64,000 nucleotides of DNA from Hyphodiscus hymeniophilus. Lineage: Eukaryota > Ascomycota > Leotiomycetes > Helotiales > Hyphodiscaceae. Where the stretch lies: assembly GCA_016508695.1 (NCBI GenBank), contig VNKQ01000009.1:1302001-1366000 (forward strand), given 5' to 3'. Below the pieces are notes generated by a model. That model ran no database searches. It was not told where the DNA came from and saw only the letters and a program-made list of their open reading frames with translations. Made by a program: the position numbers and the translations under genes. Positions 49,801-58,705 of this stretch are shown here, piece by piece (position 1 is the first letter of the stretch; every line of letters begins with the position of its first letter).

Positions 49801-51219
49801 TTTAATTTTATCTTTTTTAGGATTACTAAGCTTAGTTTTAAACTTATAATTAGTTATCCTAATAATTATTACTTTTAAGCGTTTATAAGACTCTAGTTTT
49901 TAAGAATACTTTTTACTTTTCGGGAGGTATAAATAATTATATCTAAAGGGACTTAGTAATTAATCTTATCTTAAGGAACTTTTAAAAGTAATCATTACTA
50001 AACGAGATTTTACTAATTTTATATTTAGTAATTACTTATATAAGTAAGCTAGAAAGAGTCGTCTTAAGATATTAATATTAATAATTACTTTTTTTATTTC
50101 TTAAGCTATAATTACCTTACTTATTTAATTGTAAGTAAACTTTAAAAGTATTCTTTTAATTGCTTTTAAGAAATTAGTAACTAAGAGGTAGCCTAGCTCG
50201 ATATTTAAAAGTTTATATATATAAGTAATAATTAATATATTCTCTTACTTTAAAAACTACTTAAAGTAATTAGTCGAGCTTTTCTAACTTTCTTTTAAGA
50301 CTTCTTAATAAGTTTATCGAGCTATAATTATAAAGGTTTCTTTTATTAGAGCTATGCGATTTTTAAGTTTAATTAAAAGTAATTATAAGCTTATATTATT
50401 ACTAAGTATTAATTTAATCTTAATTACTTATAATATTTTTTTATTAACAAATAAATTTACTTAATTAGAGATTACTAGAAGATCCCGTAATCGTTTGTCT
50501 TATTTTTTATACTCTTATATAACCGATTTAAAGTAAGCTTAATATTAACCCTAAATATTATTATATATTATAATAGTAATAGTTAGTTTAGAAGGAATAA
50601 CTAGTTTTAGTTTAGAATTTACTTCTTTTAGAGTAAAGAGCGTTCTTTTAAAGGTTATTAGAGTCTTATTATACGTTTGATTTGCGATTTTAATATAATT
50701 TTATTTTGCCTTTATTACCTTTATAAGATTAAACTTAATTTACTTAAGCTAGCAAATTATATTTAGCTCCTCGATTATTTATTCTAATCTTATTACCTTT
50801 AAAAAGAGCGTAAAGTATACTAAAGTACTTAGAACTATTAGATTTATATATTTTAAAATACTAAGTAATCTTACGTTATAGTAAAAAGAAAAGTATTATT
50901 TTAGTTACTTTAATCGGGTCTTTAATTAGATATTAACTAGAATCGCTATATTATATAAGGTAAATATATTATAAAATAGTTAATACTTTACTTAAAGGCT
51001 TTTAAGTAATCGTATATAAAATAAATTAAATAATTAGTTATTATTTTAATTAGAGAAAACCTTAATATAAGGGTTATTTTTCTTAAAGAGTTAATAAGGG
51101 TTAGCTCGTTTATTCTAGTAGGCAAAGCTATATACTTAAATCTACTCGTATAATAATATATTATAATATACTTCTTAAAATAAACAATTCCTAAGTACTA
51201 TATAAACTGGGCTTATAAT

Positions 51220-51484
51220 TATTATATAGATAATTAGTCTAATCTTTAAGAAGAAAGGGGTTTAAGAAAAGACTACTCGAATAAGCGTATATTAAGTATT
51301 ATTTAGTCTAAAGAAAGAAGAAGAAGAAGTAAGTCTTCTCTTAAGTATTAAATTACTCTTATAGAGCTTAGCGAAATAAGTGCTTAAATAGAGCTTAGGT
51401 AATTATACGACGTAACTAAATATTTAATAAGTATAATTAGATATTCTATAACTATAAGATTAGTTGAGCCTTAATTTTGTGATA
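51220..51484 (-). repeat. 5' LTR of copia-2
   Basis: 265 bp, reversed: starts TATTATATAGATAAT and ends TTTTGTGATA. Confidence 0.9.
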
Positions 51485-52509
51485 AAAAAACATTAAGATA
51501 AAATAACCTAATATAAAGCTTAACTTTAAGAAGTTAAGACTATTTAAAGTTTTAAAGAGAATTAAAGTAATTAATTATCGCTAAGACTATTAAAAAAATC
51601 TCGACTATACTCTATATTTTACGTCTCTTTACTAAAACTAATAAAAGAACTTATAGCTATAGTTATAAATATTAAAATCTAATTAAAAAACAATCTAGAT
51701 ATTTATAAAGTTAAGAAAATAAAGAGTATTAAAAAGAATAGAAATTAGTAAGAATATCTTATTAAATAAAAAGAATATAGCGATATAAATAATATATAAA
51801 AACCTACGAAAAACCTTAATTATCTAGATCTTCTAAGATAGTTTTATTAAGACTATTCTTAGTTATAATACTAAAAAAACTTACGTTTAACTAAAAGAAG
51901 TTAAAAGAATTAAAGGAAGTAAGAGTTAATATAAGGTCTAAATCTAGTAAGGAATTAAAAGATATAGTAAAGAGAGTCGCAATAAGATTAATAGTAACCT
52001 TCTCTTTTTCTTTTATTATATTTAACTTATCGAGGGACTTAAGACCTTAATATAATATTTTAGTTACTTTTTTCCGAAATATTTTCTTTTGCTTTTTAAA
52101 ACGAGTTAGCTTAGTAGATACCTTTAAGAGCTAAGTAAGTAATTACTATTACTTAAATAATATAGCGTTTAAATCTAAAGTAAGTTTTGCCTTAATACGC
52201 TTAAGACGCTTTTAGTTATTTTTAAAGAGACTCTAAACGTTATAAGAGAAGTTATTAAAACAAATATACTCGGTATATTAATCTAAATTAATAGATATTA
52301 TATAATATTTATAATTGTAAAGATAGCGGGAATAAAAAAGTATTATATAACCTTTAGCTTTTATATAGAAATATAAGTTTAAACAATACTTAGTTTTATA
52401 AGATTATTAAGGGGGTATAATAAAGAAGAAAAAAGCCTTAAACTTAAAAACAATTATTTCTTATTATATATTTAATATACGGGACTATACTAGGCTAAGA
52501 GGGGGATAG

Positions 52510-52868
52510 TATTATAACTATATAACAATTTATAGCCTAAGACTTAATAGCTAAGCTATAAGAGAATTATAAATAGAGATTACGGGAGTAAAAGCTACTT
52601 TATAGTTACGTAATTAAATTAGTCGTCTTAAGAAAATTAAGATACTAATCTAACTAATCGCACTAATCCCGGGCTATAAAGGTTTTATATAAATAAATAG
52701 TTTTCTTAAGTAAATAAAGGCTTTATACTTAACTCAAAGTAAAGTATCTTTATATATACTTAGTAACTAGTAACGGTTATATAACGCTTGACTATAGACT
52801 AGCTCCCTTACTTACCCAACCCAACTAACTTGCCTACGATCTACTACTAGGAGTCGAGGTTTGTTACA
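52510..52868 (+). repeat. 3' LTR of gypsy-1
   Basis: Same length as the 5' LTR (359 bp). Begins TATTATAACTATATAAC and ends GGTTTGTTACA. The 5' copy keeps CCACATGACAATTCATGG where this reads CTATATAACAATTTATAG, while this one keeps ACCCAACCCAACTAACTTGC where the 5' copy reads ACTTAACTTAACTAACTTAC. Confidence 0.92.
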
Positions 52869-52896
52869 TAGTATTAGAGTTGAAAAAGCTTATCCC

Positions 52897-53593
52897 TAGT
52901 ATTATAGTTAAGTAAGGTACTTAATAGAAGTAACCAAATACCTAATAAAGAGAATCAAAGGTATTAACCTTAAGAAATCCAGAGCCGTAAATGAGTCGGT
53001 TTGTCTCTATAATAAAGTCCATCTTTTTTGCCCTGAATTTTAAATTTGAGGCCATGAAATTATACCCAGAGTTACTAATCTTCAACAAGAAGTATTAGGT
53101 AGTCACTAGCAAGGTTCAAGTATATGCTATACCGGAGTACGAGTGGCAAGTAAACTCCTACGGAGGTAGTCTATGAGTCCGGAAGTTGACATATTGGAAA
53201 AGAGACTTTGGTAGTCAGGTTTTATTAGATGCTTTGTTGCGGTATAGCGTTCACTAGGGCTATCGAAACCAAAGAGCCTCGGAGGTCCTAGGACCGTAGG
53301 TGTAATGCAGAAATAACGACAAATCATATCCTGGTGAAGCCGCTTAGCTAACAAAGCACTCTGAGGTCCGGACTGCTCAAGTTTTGGAAAGGAAGCCCAG
53401 GTTTTACGTTATTTTTCATGTCAACCAGAAATGGCGAATAATGTTCAAAGTGAAGATAAGAGAACGAGGAATAAGCCTCCCGATGTACATTCTTTCTAAT
53501 GTACATCGGGAGGCATACTTCGTATAGATACCCTGCTAGGTGGGTCGTAGCTTAAGGCTCGACAAGCTTTAGAGCTTCGATTACATTCTGTAC
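52897..53593. other. Island edge and PUS4 downstream region
   Basis: Normal composition resumes within tens of bases after 52,896. No gene supported; short open frames lack motifs. Contains the hairpin at 53,475-53,514. Confidence 0.5.
53475..53514. repeat. Perfect 17-bp inverted repeat with 6-nt loop
   Basis: Arms GCCTCCCGATGTACATT and AATGTACATCGGGAGGC, loop CTTTCT. Lies 80 bp past the PUS4 stop codon, so it may fold in that gene's 3' UTR. It could also be the residue of a small palindromic element. Confidence 0.85.
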
Positions 53594-54972
53594 CTACAAA
53601 GCTACAGGCTCCGCAGGATCTATCGCCGTTTCGACAGTTTTATCAAGTTTCGATGGAAGGTCTCTCTCGAGTGCTTTCTCCTCGAAAGCGTCCCCGTCAA
53701 GAGGTTGCGTTTCAGGTGATATTTCGTCACCCTTTAACGACTGGCCACCTTTCTTAGACCGATTTCCCTTATCCCAACTATTTAACATTGCTTCTACTTT
53801 GGAGCCCCAAACATCTTCTCCCTTTCCCAAATCGTCGTACTCAAGAACGTTCTTCCCCAACTCGAATTCCGCTTGTCGTGTTCTCTCTAACTCGGCCATC
53901 AGAGCTGCTGAACCAACTGCTGCGCCTAAATCATGGGCAAGGGATCGTACGTAGAAGCCAGAAGTGACTGTCATTCGAATCCTAACTGCGGGTGGGCCTT
54001 TGACGGGAGCTGATCCTTGTTCTACCTCAATCTCAAGAGCTGCGTCAGAATCTGTAGGGAGTGGCAAGCCACCCGACATCGTAACATCTTGAGAAGATAC
54101 CGATTTTCTGCGTCTCGAAGGCGGCTTCTCAGACACCAGGTCATCTTGCGCATCATCGAATTTTCGCTTCTTGCTCTCGAAGCTATCCAACGCCGCCTCG
54201 CTGTCCGTTTTGGCACTTGCTGGCAGTGCACCCTCTTGCTTCCACAACGTGTTTGCAATGTTGACCTCTGCATATCCCGCATCTTCCGTTGGTGCTTGGT
54301 GATTATGCGTCCCGCCTTCCATCCATTCCAATATTTCCATTTCCGTCACGTCGACCGGCCGCCGCTCAATTTCCTTAGGTATCGCCTTTCCCTCACGGGC
54401 ATACTCGTAGAGTGGTTTTCCATTCATCTTTAAAGCCGAAAACAACGGCGGTAGTTGCATGAACTTTCCCCGGAATTGCTTCAATGCCTCTTCCACCACC
54501 TCCTTCGTGAGGTGTTCGTATGGTGCTCTCTTCAAGACCTTTCCAACGCGGTCATAAGTATCTGTGCTTGCACCAAACAAAACCACAGTCTCATACGTCT
54601 TAGTACATAATAAAAAGTCCTGCAGAGATTTCGTGCCCTTTCCAACCCCAGTAATCAAAACTCCTGTCGCAAGTGGATCCAGTGTTCCGCCGTGGCCAAT
54701 CTTGACCTGTATTTGCTTCTCTCTTCGTCTTTTGCGTTGATTGTGGTTTTCTCGATCGCGATTTGACTTCTCGACAGATATCCAAGGTGCAAATAGCTTC
54801 GATGGATTGAAATGGTGTTGCATGTCACGAAGAACTTGTGCTGAGGAGATACCAGAAGGTTTGTTGATGGCTGCTTTGTTAGCTTTACTTTCAAGCGATT
54901 CGGGATCAACTTACCAAAGACCCCTTCCATGATCTTGCCTTGCGTCATCCTCCAGAAATGTTTGGCGGACAT
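53594..54972 (-). CDS. PUS4: tRNA pseudouridine-55 synthase Pus4 (TruB family)
   Basis: Exon 1 54972-54915, intron 54914-54871 (44 nt, GTAAGT donor, branch GCTAAC, acceptor GCAG), exon 2 54870-53594; 444 residues. The splice gives EGVFAINKPSGISSAQ, the usual TruB start; without it the N-terminal motif is lost. KIGHGGTLDPLATGVL carries the catalytic Asp84. GVGKGTK, the LPPLFSALKMNG block and SGFYVRSLAHDLG follow. A charged insert (about 170-270) with a KKRK / SRRRK basic stretch is fungal-type and may hold a nuclear signal. The enzyme makes pseudouridine 55 in the T-loop of cytosolic and mitochondrial tRNAs. The start could also be a Met further in (RMTQGK); I used the first ATG after the upstream gene's promoter. 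Confidence 0.93.
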
Positions 54973-55310
54973 TCGACCTATGTCGAGTATTGAGACGAAG
55001 TCGACGTGCTGTCCTGAAAGTCTTAACCGCAGATCGAAAATCACCAAACCTTTATCTTATCGCTGATGTATATGCCTTATATCGTAGGCACGCATCACGA
55101 AACGGGCGCCTTTCTGCAACTCTTTGGTCTCGACGCGCATGTGGGTCTCGTTATCCTTCTTTGTCGGTCGCGGGGTTCGACCCTACCTACTTACTTGCAC
55201 AATACACAATATTCTCGCCTTTTCGACTGTGGCGACCATCAACAGATGCTAGAAAGTCACTTCCTATGCGATTGCCCGCCTACGAATACAAACCAAATTC
55301 CCTCCACACA
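54973..55310. promoter_or_regulatory. Bidirectional promoter region of PUS4 and the RFTS gene
   Basis: About 340 bp separates the two start codons, which point away from each other. The stretch near 55,150-55,185 (GCGGGGTTCGACCC) resembles a tRNA B box but no tRNA can be folded around it. No other site called. Confidence 0.5.
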
Positions 55311-57401
55311 ATGGAAAGAAGCAGGCGATTTTCGACAATCTCCGTCAACGAAGCTGAGGTTCATGGGAACAAGATAAAATACATAGCTGAGACGGAAGCA
55401 TTGCGACGAGTCGGGAAGAATCTGCATCCGGACGATTACCCTTGTTTTGTTCTAGAGGATACCACGGTTTACCTACAAGACGGGAAGACTGTCGCAAACC
55501 TGCTGAATGCGGAGCTACAAGGCCCTTTTGTAGTACGTGGACGGTTGGTCGTTGATGGGGATCTCAGCAACAGATGTGAGTCATCTGACACATGGATTAC
55601 AGCAGAGGCCTAATTTGCGTAGTATTCAGTAAAAAGTCGAACGGGCAGTATTTGGAGGTTGCCAAATGCGAAAGCTTCTCTATTGGTGACAATCCGGTTA
55701 CTTTATGGGCGCTAGGTCAATCAGGATGGCTTGAGATACAACCTTCGGAGCCTTACCAGAAAGTTTACACAAACATGATCGAGGCAATCTCGATTTTCTA
55801 TTTCGTTACGGACCTGTATGAAAAAGAGAGGCGGAAGAAGAAGGCTTCGAAATACCCCCCTCTGAGCATGGATAAGATTCTTCTGAAGGTAAGTAGTCAT
55901 TACTGCATATCGGAAACTAAACTGACGAGGACCAGTATGCCATCTACGAAGGGACTGGTTTGATTCGCTCCGAAGCTGCAGATAAAATCAACAGCCATGC
56001 CCAGTTTCTATTAAGTCAAATGCGCAAAGTGGACTTTGGCTGGCAGACAACTCAACTGTTCCAATGGCTTTCTGCAGAGTGTAACGTGAGATTCCTGGCG
56101 GGATGCCAATTTTCCCTGCTAACGACTTCCAGGATATTTATACCAAACTCCTCGAAAAAACTGGTGAGACCAGCGAGACCATCCTTGTACCCTCGCCAAT
56201 CGCCCTCGCCGAGCTCTCTATGCCTATACCACAAATAGTACCCGCCCCTGAACCACTCGAAGTACGATCAATCAAGGCGAAAACTGTACCGCTTCACTCC
56301 CGCATGTCAGAATTTCCTCAAACCCGATCAACACCAAACGTGATCAACCCCTCCCGAAGCCCCACCGCAACACCACCTCCCGCCCTTCTCCTCGATACCT
56401 GCGACCCCTTGACCGCAATCCTCTCCCTTCTTCGTGCCCCGAAACTAGACATAAGAGGCTGGTCGCCCCTCCCTCGTATGACATTCTCCAAGCTTGGTAC
56501 GCTCTTCTACTACGCCTACACTCTAAAAGGCGAGCCCATATCCCAAGAAATTATCCGCCTTCACTCCTCATCTATCATCTCCTCTTTGGGCCCGGAATGG
56601 AAAGCCGCCCCCGTATACGAGCAGCTCAAGGAAGCGGCATCCAAACCAACTCCAATGACTGAGAATAAGACGCTCGCGATGACCATCACGGAAGTCAAGC
56701 GGCGGGGAAACAAGACTCCTGGTAGTAGAAACGTGGGGTTTTCCATGCGGCATTCAGGAAGAGAGGAAGCACATGGTTCGAAATCCCTGTTCCCACCCCA
56801 GAGCGGTCGGAGGTCAGGTAAAGTGGCGGGTTTGCGATTAGCACCTAGTCTAGCGATGAAGAGGGTTGATGGAGCGGACGGCGAAGAAGAGGATGGATCA
56901 AGATCGAGGAAACGAAGACGACCTAGTCCGCCTGAGATTGGCGAAGATTCGGATCCCGACTCACTTCTCCCTGGTCCGGGCTCCTTTCCCATTGGTAATA
57001 ATTCCGATGACGACAACGACGACGAAGAAGACGGCCGACACGCGGAGACTGAGCCGGCGGGTACGCTCAAGACTGTCACAGAAGCCTTACCCACGCTCTC
57101 ACCCTCGGGTCCAAATGGAGCATGGATGTGTGATCGCGAACACTGCGTATTTGTCATCCGTGACGCGGAGAGCGAGGAAGGGAAGGAAAAGATCAGAAAG
57201 CACTTCAGCGAGCATGCCGAGCTTGTAGAGCGAGAATCTCTAGCGAAGCAAGAGGCTGCGCAGAGGAGACTTCCCATTGAGCATTTATTAGAGAAGCTGA
57301 GGAGTATTGGGGAGGAGAGTAGGTCAAATGGCTTACGGAAGGTGATCAGTGACAGACTTGTCCCAGAGCGGATTAAGAGGGAGACAGTGATGGTTGTTTA
57401 A
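55311..57401 (+). CDS. RFTS (DNMT1-RFD) domain and zinc-finger protein, Raf2-like heterochromatin factor candidate
   Basis: Exons 55311-55575, 55623-55888, 55936-56085, 56133-57401; three 47-nt introns with GTGAGT, GTAAGT and GTGAGA donors; 649 residues. The N-terminal half has the replication-foci-targeting fold: YPCFVLEDTTVYLQDG, GRLVVDGDL, SFSIGDNPVTLWALGQSGWL, then YEGTGLI. The linker is Pro/Ser-rich, then a basic segment (SRSRKRRR) and an acidic run. Near the C-terminus is CDREHCVFVIRD with IRKHFSEHA, a C-x4-C...H-x3-H zinc finger, followed by a helix. RFTS plus a C-terminal finger without a methyltransferase is the layout of fission-yeast Raf2, a subunit of the Clr4 H3K9 methyltransferase complex (Neurospora DIM-7 is the proposed counterpart). 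Domain call is firm, orthology is inference. An in-frame ATG at 55266 would add 15 residues. Confidence 0.82.
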
Positions 57402-58705
57402 TTGAGGACAAGTGTGGTAATTTTTTGCCCCTTTCTCGAATGGGATGGATGGATGGATTTGACATGGACCGCATGAATGGGGGCATGTGAATATCATGGA
57501 CACAAAAACCGGTAATGTTGGCTTGGCCAGGCGTTAAATGGTTGGCTTCAATGATGAAAAATATGTGTTTGAACCCCGTGGCAAGGGAGGTTGCGTAGAT
57601 AGGCCGACCCAATTGGACACAAACGATCAAATCAATACATAAAAAGAGCTCGTTCAATTGCTGCGTTACACAAGCTCACAAACAACTCATTCATGTAAGT
57701 TGGACTTTGCTGTTTTGATAAAGATCACCAATAGCAATAGTCAAATTAGGTTGGGTCAACAGGAAGGGCAAACTATCGAGGATCAAGGTTGCTGAAATTT
57801 TAGCCAAGCTTTGACAATAATGATATATACTTGTGCTAATGATGATTTTTGAGACATCATACACACTTTTTTTCTTTTTTAGCTCCGACAGGCACATGGG
57901 TGGGCGAGATTTTTTCTGTTTCTGTGATGGAGAACAACGTACTCTGAGCGGTTACTAGTGATTATCGAGACAATTGGATGTATCTGCTTCCAAGCACACA
58001 AGCAGACCAAGACAAATCATATAGTCAAAATCACAGAATGCAAACTTGGAACAATGGTTGAAGTGAGATGTAGGTATTACTCCATAACCATACATACAAC
58101 GTCTTGCTGTTCCATCAACTCCATAGCCATTGCTCTTTGGCTGATGTCCTCGCATCCCGCCACCATCTTTGCTCGTAGCAATGGACCTCATAACCTATCT
58201 TCTCTCCTCCTCTCCCTCCATCGGAACACAAAAAGCAAAAATGCCCGCAAGCCATGATAACGAAAAGAGACCATTGATTGGTCAAAAGACCGACTGGCTA
58301 GCGAAACACCCGACAATGGATAATAACCAGGGAAATTCAGGACTTAAGGAACTGATAGATCGCTAAGTGGTGTGCTCGTGTCGTCATGTCAGTTGTTTGC
58401 GTACATGCGTTCCAGGTATACGCACACAGGAACGGTCGAAGGGAAAACATTGCTGCAAAGGTATCAAGAATGACTGCTTCATGAATGATGGAAACGCCCC
58501 AGTATGCAGTATTTAAGCATGAACAAGCACCCATTTGTGTAGAAAAGCTTCGATGGATTCGATTGTGCATGCGTCATTGGATGATGCTCCTTGCCCCCAT
58601 TGTATGTTGACACTATAATATTAGAAAATTCGTGACCGTCCGTTGTGGCGCTTGTTCGTTGCACCGCGTATCATTTATCTCTGCCTCTGCAGGAGTAGCG
58701 CCAGG
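57402..58705. other. Convergent 1.3-kb intergenic region
   Basis: 3' regions of the RFTS gene and samB. Open frames here overlap each other and have no motif. GGATGGATGGATGGATTT tetranucleotide repeat near 57,442. Confidence 0.5.

Larger units (their letters stand above)
43154..51484 (-). mobile_element. Copia-2: second copy of the copia element, reverse orientation
   Basis: 8,331 bp, LTRs of 265 bp. Flanked by AAAAA on both sides (43,149-43,153 and 51,485-51,489), compatible with a 5-bp TSD. Inserted in gypsy-1 downstream of the integrase. Collinear with copia-1 (minus B1) along its length when reverse-complemented. Its LTR edge at 43,154 keeps TGTCGCGTAGATAATCAG, the least mutated version of the terminus. 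Confidence 0.93.
38201..52868 (+). mobile_element. Gypsy-1: Ty3/gypsy LTR retrotransposon, split by copia-2
   Basis: LTRs of 359 bp at 38,201-38,559 and 52,510-52,868. Flanks TAGCG and TAGTA are a 5-bp TSD changed by two RIP-type transitions. Inserted in the right TIR of B5. Its own length without copia-2 and one TSD is about 6.33 kb. Pol order RT, RNase H, integrase marks Ty3/gypsy. All frames are broken. Confidence 0.93.
12834..52896. repeat. AT-rich, RIP-mutated transposon island
   Basis: About 40 kb with no intact gene. The longest open frame is 97 codons (17,821-18,114) and is a relic inside a retrotransposon. CpA and TpG are rare and TpA is very common on both strands, the expected product of repeat-induced point mutation. 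Duplicate copies differ mainly by C/T and G/A changes. Both edges are abrupt: the left at the poly-T run, the right at the end of a B-type TIR (52,896). Islands like this are normally heterochromatic (H3K9me3, often DNA methylation) in RIP-competent fungi; that state is inferred. Confidence 0.93.
34741..52896. mobile_element. B5: fold-back B-type element split by B6 and by the gypsy element
   Basis: The left arm (34,741 to about 34,920) reads like the left half of B on the plus strand. From there to 35,050, then 38,131-38,200, then 52,869-52,896, it reads like the same half on the minus strand. Both outer ends are therefore the B left end (GAGGTAAGCT and AGCTTATCCC). It is interrupted by B6 (35,051-38,122) and by gypsy (38,201-52,868). 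The 8-bp flanks ATAATATA and TAGTATTA do not match, so a simple insertion is not shown. Confidence 0.65.

Noticed and set aside
55140..55200. tRNA gene, from the B-box-like GGGGTTCGACCC
   Set aside because: No acceptor or anticodon stem can be paired around it; also rejected for the GGTTCGAAGTCC near 5,367.
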